Of a DNA stretch of 64,000 nucleotides, positions 36,420 to 45,045 are shown one piece after another. A model generated the notes under the pieces. It saw only the letters and a list, made by a program, of their open reading frames with translations, did no database searches and was not told the DNA's origin. This DNA comes from Candidatus Poribacteria bacterium (GTDB lineage: Bacteria > Poribacteria > WGA-4E > JAJDTR01), in contig JAPPIK010000024.1 of assembly GCA_028820655.1 (NCBI GenBank), positions 1 through 64,000 on the forward strand, in the 5' to 3' direction. The first letter of the stretch is position 1; every line of letters starts with the position of its first letter. The position numbers and the translations under genes are program-made.

Positions 36420-36580
36420 TAGTTATTTCCTTTATGACATTTTCGTATGAAACTTCGTAAGCCCCATTATAATCTGCTTCTTAATTTTTGGAATTTTTCG
36501 TTATCGTTTCAAGATCGCATTCGCCTATGTACACCGCGGATTTCGCCACTGTGCTTCAATAGGGCGCTAGACTGGAAAGG

Positions 36581-37075
36581 CGTGGGCTCCCAATCTCTCA
36601 ATCCACGCGGTAGAGCGGTCCGAGTCCAGCGGCGACCCGATCCACATTTTCTGCCGACGCCTGTGCCCGTCGTCGCGACGTGCCGTCGGTCGTACCGGAG
36701 GTATGGGGCGTCGCAATCACATTTGGCAAGCCGAAAATCGGCGACGCCACATCGGGCGGCTCCCGGCCGAATGCGTCTAACCCGGCTCCACCGATCCGCC
36801 CCTCCACCAATGCCTCCTCCAGCGCGGCCTCGTCCACCAACGCTCCGCGGGCGACGTTAATCAAGAACGCCGTCGGCTTCATTAGGCGCAAGCGGAGTGC
36901 ATCAATAGTGTGCCGCGTCTTATCGTTTAGGTGCAGATGCAGGGACACGACATCGGACTCCGCGAGCACTTTATCCAGATCCGCCGGTTTCCCGGCAAAT
37001 TCCACGCCGAACTCGCGCATCTCGTCCGCTCCGACATCGCGGATATCAATCGCGGAGATTCTCATTCCGAACGGC
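36581..37075 (-). repeat. Right 495-bp direct repeat
   Basis: C-terminal half of the intact 2-hydroxyacid dehydrogenase plus 17 downstream bases. The left copy lies at 32298-32792 in the same orientation; the two flank 3.8 kb holding the nuclease-helicase gene. Confidence 0.85.
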
Positions 37076-37581
37076 AGCGCGCGGCGCGCCAACTCAGTCC
37101 CGCTGGCGCCGAAACCGACGATCCCCAATTTCAACCCCTCAAGCTCACGTCCCATGGGCACATACATCTCACCGGCTTTGAGATTTTCCTGTGTAACAGG
37201 ATACTTTCGCGCGAGCATTAGAATGAACATGATGGCGCATTCCGCCAGAGCGACGGCGCTGAAAAGTCCGGGGGTGTTCGCCACGGGAATCTTCTTGGAT
37301 TGCCAGTAGCCCAATTCGAAATGGTCGATCCCCGTGCCCAGAATCTGCCATAGACGCACCTTCCCCGCGGCTATGTCAGCCATCTCTCTGGTTCCCGCCG
37401 AACCGCCTTGGTCAATCACGACCTCAACCCCTTCGAACTGCGGAGCGAGGGGCTGGCTATAATCCAAGATACGCAGATTGTGGCGGTCGCCGACGGCAGC
37501 CACCACGTCCTCGCCCCACGGTTTAAACATCGAGGGACCGAGCGGATGGGGTAAAAACAGAACGTTCAGTTTTTTGGGCAT
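36598..37581 (-). CDS. D-2-hydroxyacid dehydrogenase family protein
   Basis: 327-residue NAD-dependent dehydrogenase of the D-isomer family. The Rossmann motif is LGIVGFGASGTELARRALPFG, the catalytic Arg lies in LINVARGALVDE, the Glu in LDAFGREPP and the His in VIATPHTSGTTD. Substrate unknown (phosphoglycerate, hydroxypyruvate or another 2-hydroxyacid). The ATG coding MPKKLNVLFL was chosen because GGAGA lies 6 bases upstream. Its C-terminal half is duplicated as the left repeat. Confidence 0.92.
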   Translation of the reverse strand: MPKKLNVLFLPHPLGPSMFKPWGEDVVAAVGDRHNLRILDYSQPLAPQFEGVEVVIDQGGSAGTREMADIAAGKVRLWQILGTGIDHFELGYWQSKKIPVANTPGLFSAVALAECAIMFILMLARKYPVTQENLKAGEMYVPMGRELEGLKLGIVGFGASGTELARRALPFGMRISAIDIRDVGADEMREFGVEFAGKPADLDKVLAESDVVSLHLHLNDKTRHTIDALRLRLMKPTAFLINVARGALVDEAALEEALVEGRIGGAGLDAFGREPPDVASPIFGLPNVIATPHTSGTTDGTSRRRAQASAENVDRVAAGLGPLYRVD

Positions 37582-37667
37582 CGCTATCTCCATTGGTCAT
37601 AAAGTCGCACAATAGGTTCCTGCCGACAATTAGTCGTGATACGCCGTTCAGTTTCTCCACCGAGGCG

Positions 37668-38414
37668 TTACTTTGTAGTGTAACCGCCGTCAACGACCAT
37701 CGCGGAGCCGGTTACGTGCGAAGACTCGTCACTCGCCAAGAACAGCGCCGTGTTCGCCACTTCAATAGGCTCGGCAAAACGTTCCAACAAGTTCGACTTC
37801 CGGTACGGTGCGATATGTTCCTCGGGGACGCTTGCCACCAGCGGCGTGTTCATCACTCCGGGGCAGATCGCGTTGGCTCGGATGTTCTCTAGCGCGTGAT
37901 CGTACGCCATGCATTTGACTAGTCCGATAATGCCGTGCTTGGATGCGTTGTAAGCGGCCTGATTCAACTGGCCGATCAAACCCGAGATTGACGAGATGCA
38001 GATGATGTTCCCGCCGCCTTGCCGGCGCATCTGCGGTATGGCAGCCTTTGAGCAGAGAAAAACCCCCTTGAGATTCACTCCCAGAATTCGGTCCCACTCC
38101 GCCTCGGTGGTGTCCGCGACAGTCCTATCGACGTGGATTCCCGCATTGTTGACCAAGATGTCAACGCGGTCGTAGGCATCGACAGCAGCATCGATCAATC
38201 GGGCAGCGTCGTCCGGGTTCGAGACGTCGCCGTGCACAAAAATTCCCTCGCCGCCTTGCCTCTCGATCTGCTCCACCGTTTCTCGTCCGGCCCCCTCATC
38301 AATGTCGAAGACAACGATCTTGGCGCCTTCGCGGCTGAACAGCAGCGCCATGGCTTCACCCAGCCCTTTACCCGATCCCGTGATGACGGCGGTCTTGTCT
38401 TTAAGTCGTGCCAT
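37668..38414 (-). CDS. SDR-family oxidoreductase
   Basis: 248-residue short-chain dehydrogenase. NAD(P) site: TGSGKGLGEAMA; NNAG: LVNNAGIHV; catalytic Ser in ISSISGLIGQ, then YNASKHG (Tyr-x3-Lys). Closest in form to 3-oxoacyl-ACP reductase/glucose dehydrogenase-like SDRs; the ending VTGSAMVVDGGYTTK is typical. The start MARLKDK follows GGGAGGT at 8 bases. Probable acid-like Asp after the second strand (VFDID) suggests NAD rather than NADP. Substrate unknown. Confidence 0.93.
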   Translation of the reverse strand: MARLKDKTAVITGSGKGLGEAMALLFSREGAKIVVFDIDEGAGRETVEQIERQGGEGIFVHGDVSNPDDAARLIDAAVDAYDRVDILVNNAGIHVDRTVADTTEAEWDRILGVNLKGVFLCSKAAIPQMRRQGGGNIICISSISGLIGQLNQAAYNASKHGIIGLVKCMAYDHALENIRANAICPGVMNTPLVASVPEEHIAPYRKSNLLERFAEPIEVANTALFLASDESSHVTGSAMVVDGGYTTK

Positions 38415-38540
38415 GAGCAACTACCTCCCTTATGTAGAAGTGATTTTGTTGCAGTTTTCTCCGGCCGAGTCAACCTTTCTCTGGCGTGCGACAAGTGAGG
38501 CTCAACCGAGCGGACAGTTTTAGCGGTCGAACAGAAAGAG

Positions 38541-38570
38541 AAACCGAGTTTTGAGGAAAAAACTGGGTTT
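38541..38570. repeat. AAACCGAGTTTT hairpin repeat
   Basis: Inverted repeat AAACCGAGTTTT / AAAACTGGGTTT with one mismatch; it covers the stop codon of the VOC gene. Same family as 6186-6218 and 40087-40118. Confidence 0.6.
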
Positions 38571-38946
38571 ACGCTGTGGAATGCAACCCCAACCGGTTGC
38601 CCTCGGAATCCTCGAAGTAGGCGTAGAAGCCGTACTCGCCAATGCTAGTCTTGGGCGTAAGGGTTTTTCCGCCGTTGGCGTTGACCTTTGCCAGCGTTCC
38701 GTCAATGTCCGGTGCGGTGAAATAGATTAAGATGCCCTCGTGCGATGGCGTAAGAGCCTCGGACTTGATGAGCGTCCCGGAGGCGCCGATCCCATCCTCG
38801 ATTGAGGGAAACCATGCCATTTCCACTTGCTCCACCGTGGCGGGAGTAAGTTCGACCTCAAACACGGCTTCATAGAATTTCTTAGCTCTGTTCATGTCAG
38901 TTGTCGGTATTTCGAACCAACCGACAGGATTGTATGTGTTATCCAT
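38569..38946 (-). CDS. VOC-family protein
   Basis: 125 residues, one VOC domain: NPVGWFEIPTTDMNRAKKFY at the start, LIYFTAPDIDGTLAKVNANGG in the middle, and YGFYAYFEDSEGNRLGLHS at the end with a conserved metal-site Glu pattern. Close to the COG3324-type glyoxalase-like proteins. Ligand unknown. Confidence 0.9.
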   Translation of the reverse strand: MDNTYNPVGWFEIPTTDMNRAKKFYEAVFEVELTPATVEQVEMAWFPSIEDGIGASGTLIKSEALTPSHEGILIYFTAPDIDGTLAKVNANGGKTLTPKTSIGEYGFYAYFEDSEGNRLGLHSTA

Positions 38947-39066
38947 GCTATCTTGCCTTTCGTCGGAGGATGGCTTTTCGGAATCCCGCCGCTGCTAACA
39001 ATTTCAATAATGCTACCAATGAAGAGACCAATAGCAGCCGTTGTCCTTAACATCAAATTCTGGAAG

Positions 39067-39085
39067 GCGGGGCATCTTGCCCCGC
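39067..39085. repeat. GC-rich hairpin repeat (GCGGGGCA type)
   Basis: 8-bp inverted repeat GCGGGGCA / TGCCCCGC around TCT; related to 4019-4043. Confidence 0.6.
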
Positions 39086-39143
39086 ATAGGTAAGATTTGA
39101 TCGACGCGCTCGATGCGCTGCAAATAAAAGGAAAGGTGAAAGT

Positions 39144-39542
39144 TCACTCATCACCTTGACTCATGTGAAACAGTTGCCACACGTGGCCATCGGGGTCCTC
39201 GAATGTCCTACAATACATCCACGGCTGATCCTCGGTTGGCACCGGTTCGCCGCTGCCCGCGTTGAGCGCCTTGTCCACTATCTCATCGACCTCCTCCCGG
39301 CTGTCGGCGGACAACGCGACGACGACTTCGGTGGTCTTGGTCGCGTCGGCAATCTCCTTATTGGTAGACATTTGGAAAAACGACTCGGTCATAAGCATGG
39401 AGTAGCTGCCTTCGGAAATGACCAAGCAGGCGGCATTCTCGCCCGTGAAATCCTCGTTAAACTCAAACCCTAGTTGGGAGTAGAATTCTTTGGACTTTTC
39501 AAGATCTTTTACGGGAAGGTTGGTAAAGGTTAATCTGCTCAT
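39144..39542 (-). CDS. VOC-family protein
   Basis: 132-residue glyoxalase-like protein: LPVKDLEKSKEFYSQLGFEF and FEDPDGHVWQLFHMS. Its start overlaps the stop codon of the SRPBCC gene by four bases (ATGA), so the two are translationally coupled. Ligand unknown. Confidence 0.9.
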   Translation of the reverse strand: MSRLTFTNLPVKDLEKSKEFYSQLGFEFNEDFTGENAACLVISEGSYSMLMTESFFQMSTNKEIADATKTTEVVVALSADSREEVDEIVDKALNAGSGEPVPTEDQPWMYCRTFEDPDGHVWQLFHMSQGDE

Positions 39543-39988
39543 GAATTCTCCTTTTTTTCGGATAGTTCTTTAACTGCCTCAAACGCTTTGGGCCATACGT
39601 CTTCCAAGTAAGATTGATACGCCGAAGGAACTTCGGCATCGAGGGTTAGTTCGGTGCCTCCATCAACCGTAGTGAGGGTATAATTTTCATAAGCTTGAGA
39701 CCAAGCCTTTGCGTCGTCGCTTTCGAAATTGTCGACACCGTCAATAATGCAGCCGCGGTGGTGAATCGATAAATGCTCGTACTTTCGATTTTCCGCAATT
39801 GCCCCCACCAATCCTTGCTTATCCGGTGTGAGGAAGCGGATAGTGCTGCCCACACTCCAATCACCTTCAAAATAGGAACCTTCAGCAAAAACGCTGTTCC
39901 ACTGTCTGAATGTCTCATCGTTCTGCAGGACGTGCCACACGGTTGATCGCGGCGCCAAAATCGTGATGGAATAGTGAAATTTTTTCAT
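39539..39988 (-). CDS. SRPBCC (START/Bet v1-like, AHSA1) domain protein
   Basis: 149 residues. Begins with the family's KFHYSITILAPRSTVWHVLQND, followed by FRQWNSVFAEGSYFEGDWSVGS and a long C-terminal helix (WPKAFEAVKELSEK). Such domains bind hydrophobic ligands or assist Hsp90. Coupled to the downstream VOC gene by ATGA, as in the common VOC/SRPBCC pairings. Confidence 0.88.
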   Translation of the reverse strand: MKKFHYSITILAPRSTVWHVLQNDETFRQWNSVFAEGSYFEGDWSVGSTIRFLTPDKQGLVGAIAENRKYEHLSIHHRGCIIDGVDNFESDDAKAWSQAYENYTLTTVDGGTELTLDAEVPSAYQSYLEDVWPKAFEAVKELSEKKENS

Positions 39989-40086
39989 ATTTGAAGTTGC
40001 CTTTTCCGAGAATACAGTTTAGAACCTGTTTGAATAGTGCGATTTGTAGGGAGCACACTGCGCACTCTACAGAATTGTGCCAGAAA

Positions 40087-40118
40087 GAAACCGAGTTTTG
40101 AAGAAAACACTCGGTTTC
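40087..40118. repeat. GAAACCGAGT hairpin repeat
   Basis: 10-bp perfect inverted repeat GAAACCGAGT / ACTCGGTTTC; third copy of the family, between the SRPBCC gene and the AlkD-like gene. Confidence 0.7.
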
Positions 40119-40155
40119 GATCATGTCTCCTATTCGCCCGAATCACGTGTTTCAC

Positions 40156-40920
40156 TTAAGGCACGGCGTCGATACGGCCCGACCTGATGAGAAGGCGTAA
40201 CGCTTCTTTTTTGCTGAACCTGCTCAACCTATGCGCGTTCTCCGTGATATAGGTGATAACCACCTCCGGATCGGTCTTGGCGTACTCCCGCAGCGCCCAG
40301 GCGATCGCTTTGCGCAGGAAGAACTCGGTGTGGTCGATGGATGGCTCGATACAGGCTTGAAGCAGATCGACATCCGTGGCATCCTTGAATTTCAGTTGGC
40401 AGATGATGGAGGTTCGGCGTTTCCAAATATCCGACGAGTGCGCCCATTCTAGCATCACCCCTTTCATCTCTTCCGGATAGCGCGTCAGCAGTCCGCCGAC
40501 AAGCCGGGGCGCAATGGCATCTACATAGTCCCACCACGCGCCGTCGACGATCATCTCCTCGTAGCAGGGCAGCGCCGCAAGCGTGCGGAAGTCCTCGTAT
40601 GCGGGATGTTCGCCGAGCCTGATGGCGGCGTAGCGTTCTTCCCGGTAGTCCGCATTCCGCCAGATGGCAAGAATGGCGTCCAACCAATGTTTCTGCGCCT
40701 CAATAGGGCGAGCGGCGAAGACTTTTCGGCACACCGCTTTCAACGCCGGTGTCTGCACACCGAGATAGGGCATCTCCGACTTCATGTAAGCCTGCATCCC
40801 CGGCGCTTTATCAGGATTGGCGTTCTCGCGAAGCGCCTCCCGCAGTGCCCCGCAAAGCGCAGTTGACGAGTAACGTTCGGGCTTGCCTTTTCCGGCAGAT
40901 TCAGGGTTTTCAGATGTCAT
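40156..40920 (-). CDS. AlkD-like DNA alkylation repair protein
   Basis: 254-residue HEAT-repeat protein of the AlkC/AlkD group, which removes alkylated bases. Visible pieces are YLGVQTPALKAVCRKVF, RYAAIRLGEHPAYEDF and VDGAWWDYVDAIAPRLVGGLL (the Trp-Asp pair region of the DNA-binding groove), then KRRTSIICQLKFKD and RKAIAWALREYAKTDP. Typical AlkD is about 230 residues. It lies near another DNA-repair gene at 41.0-41.4 kb, though not in a tight operon. Confidence 0.9.
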   Translation of the reverse strand: MTSENPESAGKGKPERYSSTALCGALREALRENANPDKAPGMQAYMKSEMPYLGVQTPALKAVCRKVFAARPIEAQKHWLDAILAIWRNADYREERYAAIRLGEHPAYEDFRTLAALPCYEEMIVDGAWWDYVDAIAPRLVGGLLTRYPEEMKGVMLEWAHSSDIWKRRTSIICQLKFKDATDVDLLQACIEPSIDHTEFFLRKAIAWALREYAKTDPEVVITYITENAHRLSRFSKKEALRLLIRSGRIDAVP

Positions 40921-41037
40921 CTATTTTATTATTCTGTTTGGATAATACGGCGTACGATGATTTCAATTATACTACTATGAAAGTGTAAATGCCAACCAAT
41001 GCACTGCGTACCGAGCCGTCTCATTGAAGTTGCGAGT

Positions 41038-41397
41038 TTATTCCGTCCTGTCGTTGGGGGACCAATGGATGAGCGGGCACGGACACGGCTTGCCGCACAA
41101 GATTTCGTACTGTTCGATCGGAGAATCCACCCACCGGTCCTGAATCGCGAGTCCGGCGGCGAGCGACGCATCCAGCGGGGACTTGTGCTGGTAGCCGCGA
41201 GCCAGCATTTCGGCGACTAAGTCCTCGTGACGATTGTACAAAGCCGCGAGCCGTCCTTCCCATCGTCGCGTTTCCGGATGCCCTCGATATCCCGCGCGCC
41301 CTTGAGTCAACACAATCCACAGCCCGTGCAACTCCCGGTGTTCACCGAGAAGACGTTGACGGCATAACAACGCCGGTGGAAGGTCCCATATTCTCAT
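41038..41397 (-). CDS. Pyrimidine-dimer DNA glycosylase (endonuclease V-like, PF03013)
   Basis: 119 residues. The start MRIWDLPPALLCRQRLLGEH and REL match the T4 endonuclease V family, whose Glu in xxEHREL (Glu19 or so here) is catalytic and whose first residues bind DNA. The enzyme cuts at UV-made pyrimidine dimers. It is shorter than T4 endoV (138). Substrate and activity are inferred. AlkD-like gene is next. Confidence 0.75.
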   Translation of the reverse strand: MRIWDLPPALLCRQRLLGEHRELHGLWIVLTQGRAGYRGHPETRRWEGRLAALYNRHEDLVAEMLARGYQHKSPLDASLAAGLAIQDRWVDSPIEQYEILCGKPCPCPLIHWSPNDRTE

Positions 41398-41511
41398 AGG
41401 GATTGTAGTGTGAACAGTCGTTAGCTATAGACTTGGGTGTAACAGATGTCTCGTTCACCGCCCGACTTCGGGTGTTTCGGTCACCCGATCCAAATGTGAG
41501 CGCCAACCGTC

Positions 41512-41892
41512 TCACCACCGGACAACCTCACCTCTGTCAAAGACCGTCCTCGAGCCAACACCCTGATAACTGATGAAGATGTTGCCCTTTTGAACCTTGG
41601 CGCGCTTCGAAATACATAACGCCACGGATTCAAGCATTGTCTCAACATTTTCGGGTGAGTTAAAGTCGGGCGCTACGAGGTCGACTAACACGGGGTGGGA
41701 AGCCTGGGGCTGATGAAGCGCCGCACTCCCGGCAACGGCATAATGGCCTTCTGGCAGGAACTCCCAAGTGGCAGTCACGTGCTCTAGTCCAACACCAGTC
41801 GATTCAGCGAAATCCCGTGTCAGTCCTTCAAGTACGTCCCCCACATCGCGGGGTTTATCAAATGGAAGCGACTTGATATGAATGAACGGCAT
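41512..41892 (-). CDS. DUF1904/tautomerase-like protein
   Basis: 126 residues, starts MPFIHIKSLPFD with the second-residue Pro that is the catalytic base in the tautomerase superfamily. The remainder (VTATWEFLPEGHYAVAG, PVLVDLVAPDFN) fits DUF1904. Role unknown. Confidence 0.75.
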   Translation of the reverse strand: MPFIHIKSLPFDKPRDVGDVLEGLTRDFAESTGVGLEHVTATWEFLPEGHYAVAGSAALHQPQASHPVLVDLVAPDFNSPENVETMLESVALCISKRAKVQKGNIFISYQGVGSRTVFDRGEVVRW

Positions 41893-42090
41893 ACCGATTG
41901 TTCCGATGGCAATCCGTTGAGAATAGCAAACAGAGCTTAAAACGACGCAAGTTGCTCCTGCCTGTTGTTGGTGGAGAACGGGGAGGTCGGCTGCGATAGT
42001 GCGGTAACACGGTCACGGGCGAATCCGAGCAGACGTACGTATTGTCACCGCCTGCGGCAAGCGTCGCAGGGTCCTGAGCTATGGCTGTTT

Positions 42091-42525
42091 CTAACCCTCG
42101 GAGTCTGCCCAAGGGTCATAAGACCCAAAATTCCATAGGTGGCGCTCGATATCGCGGCAGGTATATAGTCGCCCTCCGTAATCTTGGTCGGCAGGCTCCA
42201 TGACAATCTCGGCTCCTGCAGCCCGCGCTTGTGCGCAGTGGGCGTCCACGTCATCGACAATCACGTAGGGTGCTTGAGTGACCGCGCCGGCATCTGCCGG
42301 TTGGATGAGCAGGTCGTCGTATTCCCCTTCGCGTGCCGAACCCAGCATAATCATACTGTTTCGAAAGGTGAGTTGCGCGTGGGCAATCCCGCCATCCTCG
42401 CCCGGCACGACGAGGTGCTTCTCGAAGCCGAACGCCGCGCAGAGCCAATCGACCGCCGCTGGAGCGTCAACGTAGCGCAGAGCCGGAATGATTGCCGCCC
42501 CTTGAAGGCGTGTTTCATTCGTCAT
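42091..42525 (-). CDS. VOC-family (bleomycin-resistance-like) protein
   Basis: 144 residues: IIPALRYVDAPAAVDWLCAA, FGFEKHLVVPGEDGGIAHAQ and a C-terminal strand set ending YGGRLYTCRDIERHLWNFGSY. PhnB/VOC type. It is one of eight VOC-like genes in the window. Confidence 0.9.
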   Translation of the reverse strand: MTNETRLQGAAIIPALRYVDAPAAVDWLCAAFGFEKHLVVPGEDGGIAHAQLTFRNSMIMLGSAREGEYDDLLIQPADAGAVTQAPYVIVDDVDAHCAQARAAGAEIVMEPADQDYGGRLYTCRDIERHLWNFGSYDPWADSEG

Positions 42526-42561
42526 CGTCTAGTTCCGTTTCTTCGTCTCTAGGGCGAATTC

Positions 42562-42912
42562 CTACGCGTAGTCCTCCGGCTCAAAGAGCGGGCGCAACTC
42601 AACTGTTCCGTCCTGGAAGGGGGAACGCTTGATCCACTCGATGGCTTCGTCCAGCGACTCCACCTGCCAGAGCCAGTAGCCGGAAATCAGCTCATCCGTT
42701 CCCGAGAACGGGCCGTTTATGACGACTCGTTGGCCGCCGGTACAATCCACGCGGACACCCTTTGATGTGGGTTTCAAGCCGTCGCCGCCCAACATCACGC
42801 CCGCCTCGACTATTTCCTGATTGAACTTCCCCATTTCGGCAATGAGTTCCTCCGAAGGCATGGCACCAGCTTCGTACTGTTCATTTGCCTTGATCAGTAC
42901 CATGACTCTCAT
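42562..42912 (-). CDS. YciI/DGPF-domain protein
   Basis: 116-residue YCII-related protein: MRVMVLIKANEQYEAGAMPS at the start, later VDCTGGQRVVINGPFSGTDE and the DGPF-like GPFSGTDELI loop. The start follows GGAGGA by 6 bases. These proteins often sit near VOC proteins and ECF sigma factors; no sigma factor is in the window. Confidence 0.88.
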   Translation of the reverse strand: MRVMVLIKANEQYEAGAMPSEELIAEMGKFNQEIVEAGVMLGGDGLKPTSKGVRVDCTGGQRVVINGPFSGTDELISGYWLWQVESLDEAIEWIKRSPFQDGTVELRPLFEPEDYA

Positions 42913-42966
42913 CGTTGTTCCTCCGTATTTTGACGGTGTTTCCAACGCGCAGCTTGCAGCACTTCA

Positions 42967-43437
42967 CTACTCCCCGTTGAAAGCGGACTCGAGGGCGGCG
43001 ATGTCAATCTTTCCCATTTTCATCATGGCGTTGTGCGCCCTCTGCGCGGCTGCTTTGTCGTCGGAACCCACGAGTCGCGGTAATGCCTCCGGAATTATCT
43101 GCCACGACAATCCGAACTTGTCGATTAGCCATCCGCATTGACTAGGACTTCCGCCATCGGCGATTAACGCCGACCATAATTGGTCGGTTTCTTCCTGATC
43201 CTTTGTCAATACGGAGATAGACGCGGCCGGGTTTAATTTGTAGTAAGGGCCTCCGTTTAGCACCATGTACGGTGCGCCGGCAAGCGTAAACTCGACTACC
43301 AGTGCAGGAGCATCCGGATCGGGCTTGTATACCTTCTCAATATGGCTGTCGGGCAATAGAGTAACGTAAAACTGCGCCGCTTCTTCGCCTTGGTTGTCAA
43401 ACCAGAGGCACGTGCGGAGTTTGGGTCTTTCGTTCAT
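42967..43437 (-). CDS. PhnB-like VOC protein (3-demethylubiquinone methyltransferase fold)
   Basis: 156 residues, type PF06983: RTCLWFDNQGEEAAQFYVTL at the start and CGWLIDKFGLSWQIIPEAL in the middle, where the family keeps a CGWxxDxxGxxWQ motif. Despite the domain name these are not methyltransferases. The C-terminal 35 residues (KAAAQRAHNAMMKMGKIDIA) form a helix tail common in the family. Confidence 0.92.
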   Translation of the reverse strand: MNERPKLRTCLWFDNQGEEAAQFYVTLLPDSHIEKVYKPDPDAPALVVEFTLAGAPYMVLNGGPYYKLNPAASISVLTKDQEETDQLWSALIADGGSPSQCGWLIDKFGLSWQIIPEALPRLVGSDDKAAAQRAHNAMMKMGKIDIAALESAFNGE

Positions 43438-43489
43438 GCAAATTTTGAACTACCTCGTGTTAGGTCGGAAGTATCTTGGCTTATTCATC

Positions 43490-43903
43490 TTAGGATGCGG
43501 CGAGCACCTGCCAGTTGATGCCGAATTTGTCCGTGCAGGCGCCAAAGTAGTCGCCCCAGAACGCATCATCCATCGGCCATTTCACCGCTCCGCCATCCGA
43601 CAGTTTGGCGAAGATTTCGTCGGCATGTTCTCTGCTGTCCGCCCGGAAGGAGATCGCGAAGTTGTCTCCGACCACGGGCGGAGGACCGAACGCTGAACAG
43701 CCGTCGCTGCCCATCAGAACGTTTGATCCGATCGGAAGCGATACGTGCATGATACGGTCAAGCTCCGCCTCCGGGATGGTCATGCCTTCCGGACCGTCTC
43801 GGTACGTCATAAGGGCTAGAAACTCGCCGCCGAAGATGGAACGATAGAATTCGAAAACCTGGCGGCAGTTATCGTCAAAGGTTAGGTAGGTGTTGAGTGA
43901 CAT
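43490..43903 (-). CDS. PhnB-like VOC protein
   Basis: 137 residues: SLNTYLTFDDNCRQVFEFYR, SIFGGEFLALMTYRDGPEG and FGACTDKFGINWQVLAAS at the end. Close paralogue of the protein at 46.9-47.4 kb (same order of motifs and near-identical ends). Function unknown. Confidence 0.92.
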   Translation of the reverse strand: MSLNTYLTFDDNCRQVFEFYRSIFGGEFLALMTYRDGPEGMTIPEAELDRIMHVSLPIGSNVLMGSDGCSAFGPPPVVGDNFAISFRADSREHADEIFAKLSDGGAVKWPMDDAFWGDYFGACTDKFGINWQVLAAS

Positions 43904-44031
43904 TAATTCCTCCAGAAAAATGTGCTAGAATCCAATGATGCACAGGAGTATACCATAATGGCGGTGTGGAGGGCAACGCAGCCACGGTGAACTGAGACAA
44001 CGATGGGCGCTGCGTGGCGTAAACTGACAAG

Positions 44032-45012
44032 CTATCCTACTCGTCGGTTCAAAATCTCAACGGCCTCGGTCGAATGGTGAAATTCCGCCCATACTTTGGG
44101 GGTGCCGCCATGGGCGCCGTCAACGATGGTCGGATCGGCGCCTCGGTCGAGTAGCAGGTTCAGGCAGCCCACGCAGTTGTATTGCGCTGCCAGATGCATG
44201 GCGACGGCATCCACGCCGTGGTTTTCGCCGCCAAAATCGTGCCGCAGATCGGGATCCGCGCCGTGGTCGAGCAACCAAGACGCCGCTTCGACTTTGTCGC
44301 TGTAACACGCCCAGAGGAGCGGCGTGCCACGGAAGGGATTGGCGTTGACGTCCGCGCCGAGAGTAACCAGCGCCGCCATGGATTTGCACTGGTTGTTCCG
44401 CGCCGCCCAGGAAAGCGCCTCATCAAGCACCTCCTGCCGACTGCGTGCCCGATCCCAGACGGGGAAGAACTCGGGGGCGTAGAAATCGAGTCCGCGGTAG
44501 GCATCCGGCGTCAGCTCGCCGCCGTTAACGAATCGGTCGATGTCGTTCCCGAGGGCAGCCGCCGCACGCAGATTATCGGGATAGACCGGCACGAGCACCT
44601 CGCCCATATAGGCTTTGGCGTAAAACAGCGCGTAGGACAGCGGGGAACCGCCCACCTTGCCGTATGCGTCCGATTCGACGGAAGCGCCGGCAGCGACGAG
44701 CCGCCGCGCCAGGTCGGAGTGACCCGCCATGCCAGCGGTGTGCAGCGGCGACCAGTTGTCGTGGTCGACGGTGGACGGGTCGGCGCCCGCTTTCAAGATG
44801 AGGTTGACGGCGGCATGTTGTTGCGGTGTGCCCGGTTGAAAGGGTATGGCGATGTCTCCGGTCGCGGCGCGGCACGCGAGATCGAGCAGTGTGCGCCCTT
44901 CGGTGTTCCTCTCTGTGAGAACCGCCGGGGAGACGGCGAGAAGGTCTTCGAGTACCTTAAGGTTTCCATCCCGTGCAAAGGCGGCGGCTTCGGTTAAAAG
45001 ATCTTGTGTCAT
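44032..45012 (-). CDS. Ankyrin-repeat protein
   Basis: 326 residues with about five to six ankyrin repeats: VNLILKAGADPSTVDHDNWS, LARRLVAAGASVESDAYGK, ALVTLGADVNANPFRGTPLL, LLDHGADPDLRHDF and LLLDRGADPTIVDGAHGGTP. Cytoplasmic, no catalytic domain. It shows the same general build as the ankyrin protein at 28.7 kb (repeat units interrupted by unusual insert about 70 residues long in the middle). Confidence 0.9.
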   Translation of the reverse strand: MTQDLLTEAAAFARDGNLKVLEDLLAVSPAVLTERNTEGRTLLDLACRAATGDIAIPFQPGTPQQHAAVNLILKAGADPSTVDHDNWSPLHTAGMAGHSDLARRLVAAGASVESDAYGKVGGSPLSYALFYAKAYMGEVLVPVYPDNLRAAAALGNDIDRFVNGGELTPDAYRGLDFYAPEFFPVWDRARSRQEVLDEALSWAARNNQCKSMAALVTLGADVNANPFRGTPLLWACYSDKVEAASWLLDHGADPDLRHDFGGENHGVDAVAMHLAAQYNCVGCLNLLLDRGADPTIVDGAHGGTPKVWAEFHHSTEAVEILNRRVG

Positions 45013-45045
45013 GTCGGTAGGCTCTGCGACGAATTGCCCTCGCGT

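Noticed and set aside
36598-37581. Treating both dehydrogenase copies as functional genes
   Set aside because: The left copy lacks its N-terminal half and has an in-frame TAG; only the right copy is complete.
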